The notes: a model not told the origin generated them from the sequence alone. Positions 8,729-20,536 are shown, numbered from the stretch's first letter. The stretch is DNA of 64,000 nt from Fistulifera solaris (GCA_030295235.1 AP026162.1:496001-560000), one strand, 5' to 3'. Translations and numbers: made by a program.

Positions 8729-11700
8729 ATGTCGAACAACAATTCCTCCTACCAAAAGTACGACGGAAACACCGGTACATACACCCCGGCGGATTCGAGC
8801 TTCAACGAAGCTCCACGAGGAAAACAGAAATGGCTCATCGGAGCTGTGATTGTTGCCGCTGTGGGCATAGTCTACGGATTGACATTCCCCAAGCAGAATT
8901 ATCAACAAAACATTGATAAAGTCATGAAGGCAGATACCAGTGTTGACATTGGATCGAACGGAAAGCTCAAGCTTTTGATGATCTAAGTAAGTTGTTATTG
9001 CGGCTCGGAGAGTTCTGAAAAAATACTGTGCCCATTCTTTGACGTGTTTGACCGTCGCCTGCTTTTGTATCCATTGTTTTAAATCTCACATCAACTACTA
9101 TTAATCTCTCGCTCGCAGATCGCTACGTCCTCGAGGATTACGATGCCAAGTCAACCTTCTCTTCTTTTTTTACCGGGTGTGGCGGGCTATTTCGGTAAGC
9201 CGGTCTGGGCGTTTTATGTCAACCGCGGGCAAGTGATGAGTACCTTTGGTACCGAATCGAAGGATTACCCAATGTTAGAGTTTAATCCGGCCAATAAAGC
9301 GTATCAGAATACGCCCTATTTGGGTTTCCGCACCTTTGTGCATGGAACGCGGGGTGGTTCTTCTTTCTTGGTCGAGCCATTCTCTCCGGAAGGGACGCGC
9401 AATCTAGAGGATAGTAACGACGACGCCACGAAACCCAAGCGTGTCCTTTATGTGGGGACGAACGAAGTGGAGATTCAAGAGGTCGATGGCGTGAACGAAA
9501 TGAGTACCAAGGTCCAGTACTTTGTCATGCCCGAGGAGAACTTTGCATCGCTGGTGCGTCGAACTACATTTACGAACAATGGAAATACGGACTTGACCAT
9601 TTCAGTATTGGACGGAAATGCCCGGATGGAGCCATATGGGGGTCAGTTGGATTGGGGATTGAAACAAATGGGACGTACACTCGAAGGTTGGATGGGAGTG
9701 TACCATGCCGATGACACGTTGACAATGCCTTTCTACAAATTGTCGACGGAACCCACCGACACTGCTGATGTCAAAATTGAAGTCTCTGGTCATTATTGTC
9801 TCTCCTTTATCGAGACAGCCGACAAGACCGCTGAGCTTTTGCCCATCGTCTTTGACACGCAAAAGGTTTTCGGAATGGACACGGCTCTCTTTACGCCGGC
9901 TGGTTTGAGATCCAGTAGTATCGAAAAGATTCTGGAAAATCCGCAGTACGGATGGGCAAAGACTTCGTCAGCCTTTGCTGCAGTTTCTCAAGTGACATTG
10001 AAACCCGGCGAGAATATCACAGTGGCTTCTGTGTACGGCAAAGCTGACACCATTGAACAATTGCCAACGATTAGCAGCCGCATCACCTCTCCCAATTTCA
10101 TAAAGACGAAACTGGATCGAGCTCGTTCGCTAATCGATGCTTTGACGGCTGGTGTAGAAACCAAGACGGCCAATCATCTCTTTGACGGTACAGTGAAGCA
10201 GATGTTTCTGGACAATAGTCTTCGTGGAGGTGTTCCGACTATTTTGGGTAATGTCGATAGTGATGCCACCTATGACGAAGATCCAGCTGTCAAAGTATTT
10301 CACGCATTTTCGCGTATCCACGGTGATCTGGAACGCGACTACAATGCATTTAAAATTGAACCGACGTTTTTCTCGCAGGGACCCGGTAACTACCGCGATG
10401 TTGCCCAGAATCGTCGAAACGATGTGACTTTCTTCCCTCGCATGGGGTCGTTTAACATCCAGATGTTCTTATCATTTATCCAAGCTGATGGATACGAACC
10501 GCTAACAGTTGAAGCCGTTGCCTACCGCTTTGAAGATCCTCAAGTTGCCATTGATGTAGCGAAAAGGTAACTGCCGATGCGCAAAGCGCGGATGTACTGG
10601 CCAAAGTTTTAAATGGAGGTCCGTTCCGTCCCGGCCAGATTTTTAGCCTTTGCGATCAGCTGAATATTAAGCGTGACACGAGCTTGACTGATTTCGAGTT
10701 CATCAACACAATCGTTAAGCAGACTGAGGACCATGCGATGGCCGTGTATGGGCAAGGCTATTGGTTAGTAAAGTGTGCAGCACATCTTCTCGTTGATTTG
10801 GACCATATGTCTCACTTTGACATGCATTCTTCTCCTTTAGGGGCGATCATTGGGACTACTACATCGATTTGATCGAGGCTTACCTGGCGATTTACCCTGA
10901 TGGCGAGGGAGGAGCTCATGTATGATAGACCTCTCAAGTACTTCTTCTCTACTGCTACTGTGAAGCCGCGCAGCGAGAAGTATGTGTTAACTTTGACGTA
11001 CGATGGAACTTCCCATCATGTGCAACAGTTGGATGCTACGTTTTTGACGAGCACAAGGTGAACGAACAGGAAGCATTCCGTAATCAGAACACAGGACTTA
11101 TCAGCATAGAGGCGAATTGGCAGCGTACGAACGAAGGTGAAGCTTTCCGAAGTAACGCCATTTCTAAACTGTTTCTGCTGGGTGCTCAGAAATTTGCGAT
11201 GCGTGATGCTTATGGTATGGGAGTCGAATACGAAGGAGGACGTCCTGGATGGCTGGACAGCATGAACGGTCTTCCCGGAATGATCGGATCTGGTATGCCT
11301 GAGTAAGTAACTTGGTTCTTTGTCGTGCTTGCCTTCCATCGCAACAGCATCGTCTCACAAGCTAATGATGTTTATATTAGGACCTACGAACTTCTTTTGT
11401 TGCTGCAATACGTGAAGAAGGTTGTTGATAAGTACGATCGTGCTCTGGAGATTCCACAAGAGCTACATAGAATGCTACGTACCGTCAACAAGGCTTTGGA
11501 TACTCTAGAGGAATCAGGATATTTGGACGCTGAAGATTTATCCGGAGATGTTCCTAAGCCCCTTTTTGAGTATTGGGATATTGTTGCCGCTGCCCGTGAA
11601 AGCTACAGAAACGATGTTCAATATTACTTTTCTGGAAATACTACAGTCCTTTCGGCTCATCAGGTTTCGAAGATGGTGGGGCGATGGATCGAACAGGTAG

Positions 11701-12678
11701 AGTTAGGCATCAAACGATCGTTCCATTTCGCGACAACTGGATTTGGTGACGACGGGACAAGTGGCATCCCCGCCTGTTTCTTTGCGTTCGAAGTGACCGA
11801 CTGGAAACTTAACGACGGCAAGACTCCTAAAGGTCTACCAACAGTTAACGCCCTGGCTATGAAAGTCAAGAACTTCCCCCTCTTTTTGGAAGCACCTGTC
11901 AGATACATGAAGACGATTCAAGATCAACAGGACAAGATGCTAGATATGTACGAACGTGTTTTTGGATTCTGGCTTACGCGATGATTATCTGAAGATGTAT
12001 TACTTGTCCGCCAGTTTGAAAGGACAAACGTTCGATATGGGTCGTCAAATTGCGTTTGCTCCTGGCTGGCTTGAAAATCAAAGTATTTGGATGCATATGT
12101 CCTACAAATATTACTTACAGCTTATTCGAGGAAAGCTTTACGACCAGTTTTTCTCTGAGATGAAGGGAGGTGGAATTCTTCCGTTCATGGACCCTGACGT
12201 ATATGGACGTTCGCTTATGGAATGCTCCTCTTTTATTGCGTCTTCGGCGTTCCCAGACCCTTCTATCGTAGGTGAAGGATTTCTTGCTCGTCTCAGTGGA
12301 TCGACTGCGGAGTTCATGGATATTTGGAAGCTCATGTTCATTGGACCTAAACCTTTCTTTTTGAACGAGAAGGGTCACTTGCATATGCAGCTTGTTCCCA
12401 GTCTTCCCTCTTGGCTTTTCGAAGACCCAGAAAGCGGTTCGAAGCCTTATTTCGATGATAAGGGTAACCACGTCGTCAAGTTCAATCTCTTTGGTACAAT
12501 CCCTGTCACGTATCATAATCCTGGCGGAAAGAATTTGTATGGTGTTAGCCCAAGCAGCTATAAAGTGACGATGAAGGATGGCTCGACATTGGATTTCGAT
12601 ACTCCAACTATCCCCACAGAGACCGCTGAAGCCATTCGCCGCATTGCCACAGTTGACTCGATTGACGCCTACTTCTAA
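8729..12678 (+). CDS. Membrane-anchored cellobiose-phosphorylase-like enzyme
   Basis: Large protein, about 1,220 residues, four exons: 8729-8986, 9119-10763, 10841-11302, 11381-12678. The N-terminus is a type II anchor (KWLIGAVIVAAVGIVYGLTF near residue 35). The body starts RYVLEDYDAKSTFSSFLPG and VWAFYVNRGQ, and holds SYKYYLQLIRGKLYDQFF and DPDVYGRSLMECSSFIASSA further on. From memory these resemble algal and oomycete proteins annotated as cellobiose phosphorylase (GH94/GT36), which split beta-glucosides with phosphate; I cannot verify the catalytic Asp. Six one-base frame breaks lie at homopolymers (8973-8976, 9165-9171, 10562-10565, 10907-10909, 11041-11045, 11959-11963); conserved sequence continues across each. 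I read this as sequencing error in an intact gene. The enzyme name is tentative; gene structure is solid. Confidence 0.7.
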
Positions 12679-12741
12679 ACTAGTCAATGTTTTACATGTT
12701 GTGAAGATAATTTTCACGCCATTATAATTAGTTTTAAACGG

Positions 12742-13820
12742 TTAGGAAGAGACGCGGATGGTTTCGGGCCCCAACTTTTCTAGCTTGTTTTTGACCGTTT
12801 CGATCTGGCATGTCACTTCTTCCAGCTCCTGGTTCAATTCTTCCTCTTCGTCATCGTCCTCGATGCCTAGCTGTTGCTGTTCCTCCAAAGACTTTTGCAC
12901 TGTAACTAGCATTTCTAGCGCTCGGTCCCAGTAGTGCTTAGCTAATTCTGAATTCATCAATGCAGCAAATGCATCGCCGATTAGTGCCCACACCTCCACA
13001 ACCTCGTCGTTTTCGGCTAAAAGGCTTCCTAATACATCGATTGCCGCCTGTAAACATTCCTCTGGTTTTTGGTCAAGCGAAGCACACTCGAGCAGTATTT
13101 TGGCCGTTTCACAACGAAATTCGTATTCGGGAAGATTCTGTACATTTTCTACTTGCACCAGCTCGACGGCACGCTGTTCCGACGCCGGATCCTCCCGCAA
13201 TCCAACCAACGTGGCCAGTGCCTGACACCCTTCCTTCATCGACTCAAAAGCTTTCAGTATCATGTCAACCGCATCGGCTGGTCGGCGTTGAGACAGACGT
13301 AGACTCGCGCACGTTTGTAGGGCATCTGGTAATTCGCTGTCAATCTGCAAAGCTTGTTGCAGGTATGTCTCGCATTGCTGCTCCGCATCGTCCGCAAAAC
13401 ACAAATCAGTCAAATAGAGTTCCGCAGCTGTACAATATACAGTAGCTAGTTGTCGTCTATCATCTATTTTCTCCAAATATTCGATCGCTTGGCGATAAAA
13501 TGCCAAAGCCTCTTCCCCTTGACTCAGTTGTCCCATATACATCAAAAGTCCAGCCTGACGCTCCGGTTCTTTCACTAAAGCCAGTGCACACTCATAATCC
13601 TTCATAGCTTTATCAATTTGTTGCAATGAAACGTGTATTGTCGCTCGTTTTTCGTGTATATCGACGAGAAGCGACGGATCTTGCGTGTTTTGCAGGGCGG
13701 CACCAAATAAACGGAGAGCTTGCTCGGGATCGGCTGCTTGATCGGCAGCTTCCACCAATTGCTCTACGCTCACTTGCGGCTTCGACTTTTTATTGTGCTT
13801 GTTCTTTTCGCTGAAGGCAT
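12742..13820 (-). CDS. ACL4: TPR protein, Acl4-like dedicated chaperone of ribosomal protein uL4
   Basis: About 359 residues of tetratricopeptide repeats ending in an acidic, coiled C-terminus (LGIEDDDEEEELNQELEEV). The segment AAELYLTDLCFADDAEQQCE is characteristic of the Acl4 family, whose yeast member escorts free uL4 (Rpl4) to the assembling 60S subunit. The natural start is the ATG at 13820 giving MPSAKKNKHNKKSKPQVSVE, a basic lead typical of the family. The frame joins the TPR body only if the TTTT run at 13805-13808 has one more base; without it the frame has no ATG. It ends 63 bp from the convergent gene end at 12678. Confidence 0.75.
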
Positions 13821-14483
13821 ATTAAATGGATCGGATGTTTGATATGCTTTCTTGTTTCAAGTTTCAAAGTTTTCAAGGAAAATGAGTTTATTGGTCGGCG
13901 CACAGAAATTAAAAAAATATTTGAGATTTGAGTGGTGAACGTCCAACCGTCGTCCCGTGTCGATTTCTTCCAGTGTACTATGGTCCAGAGTGTTGTCCGT
14001 TTTCTGCAAGACTAGTCACGAGATAAAACCGCCGAGACAATAAGCAAGGAGTCCAAGCAAATAACGATCCGTCCATTTTGCTCGCTTTTATAGCCAACGC
14101 TAGCATTTTATGAATGTTTTTAGCACTGATAATGCCGATTTCGTTTATAAACGTCGAAAAGCCTTGCGAATGGTTGTCGTGCACATTTACTATAGGACAA
14201 AGTGTTGGTTTACAGCAACCACGACTACGTTTCAGTCATGAATCATGAGTCATGAGAATTCGTTGCTTTTGTCATTAAAACGTACTGTAGGACAAAGTGT
14301 TGGTTTACAGCATCCACGACTAAGGCTTACACTTTACCTCTACACACATTTCGTAACAACACACACGCCATCCGCCATCCTTGCGCCATCATCGCCCCAT
14401 TTGCCCATTTTCATTCTTATTAGTCTACTTGTCTTGTTGTCGAACCTACTTGTCTTTCTTCCTCGCTTTATTGTTGTCTTATC
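13821..14483. other. Divergent intergenic region with a repeated 35-bp motif
   Basis: Between divergent Acl4 and Fes1 genes. Two copies of a motif reading AGGACAAAGTGTTGGTTTAC then CAGCAWCCACGACTA lie near 14194 and 14287. The motif resembles the unit of the satellite at 22.4 kb (GGTAAAGTGTAGGTTGTACG then CGACTTAATTTCAGTCAC). No gene seen. Confidence 0.5.
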
Positions 14484-15509
14484 ATGTCATCTACATCAAA
14501 TGATCCTTGGGCATGGCTGGGTCTACTGAAATGGAGCTTGGCTTATTCAGACGGCACTTCCCCGTCGGCGACCAATCCTCTCAGCGATTCTGATCGCGAG
14601 TTTCTCGAAAAGGTCATGAAAGAAGGAATCATTAATGAGGGAGATCGCATGAGAACCATTTTAGAAGAAGTGACAACGCAGTTTCAAAAGTGGAAGGACA
14701 CAAAGAGTTATACGCAGGAAGAAGACGATCAAGTTTCGGATCTTTTGCAGGAACTTCGTGACATTGTCGAACAAATCGATTACGCGACGGCATTCTGCTC
14801 GTTACAGGGTCTACCTTTTCTATTAGGATGTGCTCAGGAAACCGAATGCATACCAAGATCCTCTCGGTTGATTAGTTTGGGTATTTTGGCCACTCTCTGT
14901 CAAAACAACCCTGAAGTACAAAAACAATTGCTGGAACGTGGTGCGTTGCAACTCTTGAGTGATTTGTTCTTTGCGACTACGGATGATGGAGAATTGCGTT
15001 CTCGTATACTACAAGCGATAAGCGCCAATGTGCGATCTTACGATCTGGCGGAGGCTGTATTCGATCAGCTCGAGCAGTCTGTGACATTGCTGCAAGAAGG
15101 ACTCTCGGATCCGTCGACTGTATCACGAGCACTCTTTATGCTGCGAGCTTTGCTCACGTCGGATTCTACCAGTCGCTTTCGGATGACGCGTTTCCAGCCT
15201 TGTGTCTTGTATGCAGTGGATAATTTTTGTGGTGAATCGTCCGATGTACATTTGCGTGAGATGACTTTGGAGCTCGTGCAACAAATATTGCTCCAGAAGG
15301 TCAGCGTCAATGCAGTTCTTTCAAGGAAAAACTCGTTGGTTGCCACGGGAGTCGCTAGGGTGTCAGAACTGCGAAAGCTCGCCAGCGACGAGAGTGCTGG
15401 GGAGCTCAGTTTGTGGGAAGAAGTGATCCAGTTGCTCGCCAGAGCACAACCTGACTTGGTAAATAATGATGTTGTCGAGACGACGAGAACGGAAGTTCCA
15501 CCGCAATGA
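14484..15509 (+). CDS. FES1: Hsp70 nucleotide exchange factor Fes1/HspBP1
   Basis: 341 residues, single exon. The N-terminus DPWAWLGLLKWSLAYSDGTS is the Fes1 domain signature, followed by an armadillo fold: LQELRDIVEQIDYATAFCSLQGL, LGILATLCQNNPEVQKQLLERGALQLLSDLFF and further helical repeats. The family binds the Hsp70 nucleotide-binding domain, speeds ADP release and targets misfolded clients to degradation in the cytosol. The length fits Fes1/HspBP1. There is no secretory leader, so it is not the ER homologue Sil1. Confidence 0.88.
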   Translation: MSSTSNDPWAWLGLLKWSLAYSDGTSPSATNPLSDSDREFLEKVMKEGIINEGDRMRTILEEVTTQFQKWKDTKSYTQEEDDQVSDLLQELRDIVEQIDYATAFCSLQGLPFLLGCAQETECIPRSSRLISLGILATLCQNNPEVQKQLLERGALQLLSDLFFATTDDGELRSRILQAISANVRSYDLAEAVFDQLEQSVTLLQEGLSDPSTVSRALFMLRALLTSDSTSRFRMTRFQPCVLYAVDNFCGESSDVHLREMTLELVQQILLQKVSVNAVLSRKNSLVATGVARVSELRKLASDESAGELSLWEEVIQLLARAQPDLVNNDVVETTRTEVPPQ

Positions 15510-15685
15510 CGGAAGGCTGGCAGCATCATGAGCTATAAGTACTGCCACTAGCTTTAGCATTTAGTGATTGTAGAGATGAAATACTTAGGGCCTGCTCACT
15601 TAGCACTCGCTTCTGTTTAAAACTACAATGAACACAAAAGGATCAACAGAGATAAAAAAAGAAGTGCAAAGTTGTTCCTTATTGT

Positions 15686-16216
15686 TTATTCGTTGAGTGC
15701 TGCACGCTTGGCCTTGTGCTTGGCAATAGAAGCACCTGTACCGCGGACCTTGAGTCCCTTGTTCTTGGCTTCCTTGATAGCCTTTCGCGATTGTTCTTTC
15801 TTTTCGGCAAATCCCTGGCGCACTTGTCGGTGCAACGGCTCGAACTTGCGCAAAGATTCCTCATTGTCGTAAATCAAGCAAAATCCAGTGGACTTTCCAC
15901 CACCAAACTCAGTTCGGAAACCAAACAAGATGGTCAATTTAGGATCGGCTTTGTACATGCCACCAACAACGTCGGCAAGCTCCTTCTTGGAGACATTGGC
16001 TCGACCAGGATGAAGCACATCGACGATGAACTGCATTCACAGAGACAAGGCGTGAGGAATATATATCACAGCATTTTACACCGCATCACTATTGTTGCTG
16101 ACAAACAAAGAGCCCGGCAACTCGAAAAAAAACGTCTGATTGCAACGTACCTGCTTTCTGCTAAGAAGCGGGTTCTTCTTGAATTTACGTGTTTTTACTA
16201 CAACAGTGGAGCTCAT
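15686..16216 (-). CDS. RPS24: 40S ribosomal protein eS24
   Basis: Two exons: 16216-16151 (22 codons, MSSTVVVKTRKFKKNPLLSR) and 16030-15686, joined across a 120-bp GT-AG intron so the product reads [22 protein letters not shown]. Total 136 residues, the usual eS24 length. The YKADPKLTILFGFRTEFGGGKSTGFCLIYD core and basic C-terminus are typical. Small-subunit component needed for 18S rRNA maturation. It shares a divergent promoter region with the H2A.Z gene. Confidence 0.95.
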
Positions 16217-16690
16217 TGTCGCTTAGTATTTATGTTGAATAAGAAAGCAAGGTCCAGAGACACAGCAATAGCAACCAAGCGGGTGTTATTCGGAGAGACG
16301 ATGAAGTCGAACTGTAGGGTTTGGCGTTGTCGCGGAGAAAATTTAGTAGAGCGGTAAAGATCGTGACGGATGGAGAGCCAGACCGGCAGAGACACAAAGC
16401 ATTACGCAAGACACGTGACTCAGATTGATGTCCAGTCAGGGCTTGAGACTCGACCGTTCAACGTCACACTTCGAAAACACATTTACTATTGGATCAAACA
16501 GTACATGGTCATGGTAGACTTTCTCCGTGGAATTCATGGCGCGGTGGTACTACTCACCAGATAGTGATTCAAATTTCAAACGCCCGTCGGCCAAGGGGGG
16601 AAAATGCCGCCATTCTGCGCGGATGCCGAATGCTGTCCTGCGCAGCAAGGCAGAAACAGAACCAGTTTTTGACAGCAGAACCAATTTACA
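16217..16690. other. Divergent promoter region, eS24 / H2A.Z
   Basis: 474 bp between two strongly expressed housekeeping genes transcribed outward. No coding region or RNA gene seen. Confidence 0.6.
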
Positions 16691-17354
16691 ATGGTACGTA
16701 AGCAAATCGTGAATTTTAATCAAGTTCAAGCGCAATGCAAATATCTTATACATGATTGTGTAGAGAATGACAAGGAGAATCGAACACCGTTGTCGGATCG
16801 AGTGTATCGCCTCTGGTTGTGAAAATATTCACCGTCAAAGTTTACAGACGATCGGGTCATATCTTTTGCGCGTTTCGTCGTCACGAGGGCATAACGTCCC
16901 TAAGACTGTGTTGTCTAATCATTTCTTTGTTTTGTTGTGTAGTCTGGCAAAGGAGGAAAAGGAGGCAAGGGTGGAAAGGGAGGAAAGGCCCCCACCTCGA
17001 AGAAAAACGCCCCAGTCGCGCTCGAGCAAGGCTGGTTTGCAATTCCCCGTTGGTCGTGTGCACCGTTTCCTCAAGAAGTCGGTACACCAAGGACACCGCG
17101 TCGGAGCCACCGCTGCTGTATACACTTCAGCTATTCTTGAGTATTTGACAGCTGAAGTTCTCGAGTTGGCTGGAAATGCGTGCAAAGATTTGAAGGTCAA
17201 GCGTATTACTCCTCGACATTTACAGTTGGCTATTCGTGGTGATGAAGAATTGGATGCCTTGATCAAGGCCACCATTGCTGGTGGTGGTGTCATCCCTCAC
17301 ATCCACAAGTCTCTTGTAAACAAAACAGGAAAGGGTAAAAAGGCCCAATTCTAA
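16691..17354 (+). CDS. H2AZ: Histone variant H2A.Z
   Basis: The initiator ATG alone (16691-16693) forms the coding part of exon 1; a 249-bp intron (16694-16942) follows, and exon 2 starts [14 protein letters not shown]. The core [20 protein letters not shown] then [18 protein letters not shown] and the [13 protein letters not shown] block are the H2A.Z signature, distinct from canonical H2A. The tail has four GGK repeats whose lysines are likely acetylation targets. One base is missing at CCCC (17010-17013): restored, the join reads [20 protein letters not shown]. The variant marks promoters and influences transcription competence. Confidence 0.92.
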
Positions 17355-17717
17355 TTTGGGTTGTTCTTGATCCCCCAAGTTGAAATTACCCCCAGGCGGC
17401 GCGGTATGGATCGTCGCTTTGTTTAATTGTGAACTTAGAAAGCAAACTACGCGTTTTTACTATCTATCTTTCATAGTTTAGATTCAAACACTTTACCAAG
17501 TAGTAGATAAAAGTAAGTGATGGGCCGCAAACCAATTCGCGGCTCGCGGAGGCGATAAGGAAAAGGGCCAAGAGAGATACATCATCAACCTCAAATATTA
17601 TTATTATCAAACTCAAAACACCTTCCTTTTACTACAAATATACCTTGCAGGGCATCGCGAACAAAATTTGTCATCAATCGCAGCACATGGACTTGCAAGT
17701 CTCAACAAAACAGTCTA
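17355..17717. other. Convergent intergenic region, H2A.Z / TAF12
   Basis: 363 bp holding the two 3' untranslated regions. Nothing else seen. Confidence 0.6.
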
Positions 17718-19049
17718 TCAGTTGGCCGCATTGGCAGCCGCTGGAACCGCCGGAGCTTTTGTATTTGCTGGCTTTGGCTTGGAAGCAGACCCCGTACTTG
17801 ATCCCGATGCACGTCGTTTCCGCTTGGTGGAAGAATTCGTTGTAGGATTGAAAGATCGGGTGGGTGGAGGACCCAGGCCTGGAATGACGATCCCCCACTG
17901 CTTGGCCAAAATCCATTGTACATCTTGTACATCGAGTGCTGGACTGCCCCTGTGCTGCGCAAGCTCAAACGACTGCTGTGTAACCTTGGTCAAGAAGTCA
18001 TTGGCGAGTTGCAGGACTTGAGCTTCGGCCGCGCTATCCAGCGAGTAATTTGGATCAATGGTGTTCAGCAACGACTGAATGCGTTCGCCTACAGGTGGTA
18101 CAATATGAGGACCACCTAGAGACAAGTGGCCTTCCTCAATGGTCGGTTGAGGAGTAGGTTCTGCCTTTGCCTGCACAACGGGACGTTGCAACGCCGGTTG
18201 CGGTTGGTGATAACTGCTAACCGGTGCAACTTGTGGCGTTGGTGCGGATGTTGGAGCTCGGCCAGCTGCAGAAGTTGAGAGACTCGAAGCAGAATGAGAT
18301 CCAGCTGCCGGCTGCATCGGCTGTTGCATCTGTTGCTGTCGTTGCATTGTTTGCTGCTGCTGTCTTTGTAATTGCTGCTGTTGTTGCTGCTGCTGGTAAT
18401 AGGCAGAAGATGAAGCAGGTTGTTGAACGGCGCTCGTTGAAGCATGCATTCGAGAAGTCAGCGACGAAGCACTTGTCGCAGGATTGACATTTGACTGTCC
18501 CAGGTTCCTCGGTGATGGAATGGTGGGAGGTGTGGTAGTAACAGAGGTCGCCGTAGGATGAACCAGAGGCGGCAACCCAGCCGCGGCCCGGGCGGCGTTC
18601 TGCATCTGTGCAGCCCGCGACTGTTGCTGCTCTTGTGTCATCGGTTGCGACTGCTGTTGCTGGATTCCCATGCGATTCGACAGTGCAGAAAAGTCTTTTC
18701 CCTTGGGTCGAGAACCTTGAGGCGCCATTGGATTGGGTGCGGCTTCAACTGCCGCTTCGGAATCGGAAGGCCGGTGATTGCGTGCACTCATGGCTGCAAA
18801 ATCTTTGCCTTTCGGACGATTTGACGGAGAATTTTGAGACGCTGGAGAAGGCTGCGAGGATTGTTGCTGTTGCTGTGGGATCTGTTGTTGAACTTGTTGA
18901 GGTTGTTGATCATCTGGTTGCTGCGGCGGTGCCTGCTGTTGTTCATGACTCTGCGCTTGCATGCGCTGCTGCATCAATTGCAAAGATTTCCCTCCCTTTC
19001 CCGGCGATTTTTGTCCTGAAGGAGCATTGCTTTGTCCCTGAGAGCTCAT
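17718..19049 (-). CDS. TAF12: TFIID/SAGA subunit TAF12 with polyglutamine N-terminal half
   Basis: 443 residues from the ATG at 19049 (MSSQGQSNAPSGQKSPGKGG). The first 310 residues are Gln-, Pro- and Ser-rich with near-pure Q runs, encoded by CAG/CAA triplets around 18335-18410 that may vary in length. The histone fold lies at about residues 335-405: RIQSLLNTIDPNYSLDSAAE, QVLQLANDFLTKVTQQSFEL, LDVQDVQWILAKQWGIVIPG. TAF12 pairs with TAF4 (TFIID) or ADA1 (SAGA) through this H2B-like fold. A basic tail (STKRKRRASGSS) follows. A repeated motif RPKGKDFxAxSxRxxx occurs twice in the N-terminal part. Confidence 0.92.
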   Translation of the reverse strand: MSSQGQSNAPSGQKSPGKGGKSLQLMQQRMQAQSHEQQQAPPQQPDDQQPQQVQQQIPQQQQQSSQPSPASQNSPSNRPKGKDFAAMSARNHRPSDSEAAVEAAPNPMAPQGSRPKGKDFSALSNRMGIQQQQSQPMTQEQQQSRAAQMQNAARAAAGLPPLVHPTATSVTTTPPTIPSPRNLGQSNVNPATSASSLTSRMHASTSAVQQPASSSAYYQQQQQQQQLQRQQQQTMQRQQQMQQPMQPAAGSHSASSLSTSAAGRAPTSAPTPQVAPVSSYHQPQPALQRPVVQAKAEPTPQPTIEEGHLSLGGPHIVPPVGERIQSLLNTIDPNYSLDSAAEAQVLQLANDFLTKVTQQSFELAQHRGSPALDVQDVQWILAKQWGIVIPGLGPPPTRSFNPTTNSSTKRKRRASGSSTGSASKPKPANTKAPAVPAAANAAN

Positions 19050-19414
19050 TGTGTTTCTTCTTTTATGATATTTGTTTGCTCGATGCACAAGGCCTTCCGC
19101 AATTACTTTGATCATCAATTAGAAGATCACAGCAAAATGAAAAATGCAAGTGTGCATGGTGCTGAAAACAAAAAATCGCTCACCGGTATACACTGCGACA
19201 CTGTCGCTAAGGTTGCTAAGGACTACGGAGAAACATTTTAGAATTTTAGACATCCCATGTCCCATTCTACACTCCGTAACATTCACACACTCCTTTTGAA
19301 ATTTGCTACTATCGACCGATTATCATGGCGCTTTGTCTTACCAGAGAGTTGATTTGAAGGGTCAAGTCCTACAAAAACGCGGTAGCTAACAAAGTTCGAA
19401 CTAACATTAGTTAA
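19050..19414. other. Intergenic region, uS2 3' end to TAF12 promoter
   Basis: 365 bp between two co-oriented minus-strand genes; no gene seen. Confidence 0.6.
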
Positions 19415-20321
19415 TTACCACTGTTCAGCACCTCCAGCTTGATCTCCTTCCCAAGTGCTAGCACCATAGGCATCGGCTTGGTATCCGTCAACGCCGGCAG
19501 TGTCCACAAGCTGAGAAGGATCCATCACTTCGGCCGGGGCAGCCTCGTAACCGCCAGTGCCACCAGCTTCATCCAACTTAGCTTGCTGCTCTTCCTCGTT
19601 CTTCTTCAACTCCTCTACGTCACGGTGGAAGAAAAGATCGACAGGGACTTCCCAAGGCTCCGCACGGCTGATCGATCCTCGCAATCGGAGAACCTCACGA
19701 GCAAGAAGCCAGTAGAGGAGACCGATCGAAAGCTTACCCTTGTTGTTAGCCGGAATGGCGATATCAACATATTGAAGAGGAGAGTCCGAGTCGCAGAAAG
19801 CAATCACAGGAATGTTCACGTACGAAGCCTCCTTCACAGCCTGGCTATCCGTGCGAGGATCAGTGACAATCAACAAACGGGGTTCACGGAATTGCTTAGT
19901 GATCTGGTTGGTAAAAGTACCAGGAGTGAAACGTCCAGCAATCGATTGAGCACCAGTGTAGTTGGCTTTGAAAGAATAAGGTAAATGATTAGGGAGTGAA
20001 CAAAAATGGAGATATCATGATGGATGACACAGAAAACGTACCGAACTTGAGAGTAGCACGCATACCGTAGGGGCGAGCAGAAATGGCAATCACATCAGCA
20101 GGATTCTCAATGGAGACAATAACACGGGCGGCCAACATGAGCTTTTCCCAGGTTTGTCCGATGTTGAGAATGTGGACACCATCAACGCGACGACGCCAGA
20201 TGTATTCCGTCATCATCGAATCGGAGTTACGAGTGCCCGTGTGCACACCGGCACTCAACATCATTTGGATGTCTTCCTCCTTGGGCTGGAGGACGGCGGG
20301 GAGGTTGGAGAAGGAAGTCAT
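19415..20321 (-). CDS. RPSA: 40S ribosomal protein uS2 (RPSA/p40)
   Basis: Two exons: 20321-20042 ([20 protein letters not shown]) and 19965-19415, with a 76-bp GT-AG intron splitting a GCC codon ([20 protein letters not shown] across the join). Conserved uS2 segments include [40 protein letters not shown] and [20 protein letters not shown]. The acidic Gly/Ala-rich tail ends in EQW. Eukaryotic length (276 residues). Structural component of the small subunit at the mRNA exit side. Confidence 0.95.
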
Positions 20322-20536
20322 GGTAAATCTCAATGGATTGTCAATATACTTCGATTGATTACGCGAATTCGACCAGTTTGAAAGCAACGGCGAGATGAAT
20401 GTGTTGAAGGATGGACGAGAGAAAAACTGAAGAAGAGCGGTAAGAGGTAAATTTACCCCGAACTTTAATCAACGTTTATCCAAAATACACTATAGTCCGA
20501 AGTGTAAATTACTTTTTTCAGGACTGGATTTTAGTC

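Noticed and set aside
8236-8908. Minus-strand ORFs opposite the GH94-like first exon and promoter
   Set aside because: They overlap a supported exon on the other strand and lack coherent composition.
9143-12678. Four or five separate genes in place of the GH94-like enzyme
   Set aside because: Conserved sequence and phase-matched introns join all pieces once six homopolymer sites are allowed for.
16767-16942. Extended N-terminus of H2A.Z in frame with its core
   Set aside because: This is intron sequence; the SGKGGKGGK tail follows a clear acceptor (TTGTGTAG) and the frame difference is due to a missing C at 17010-17013.
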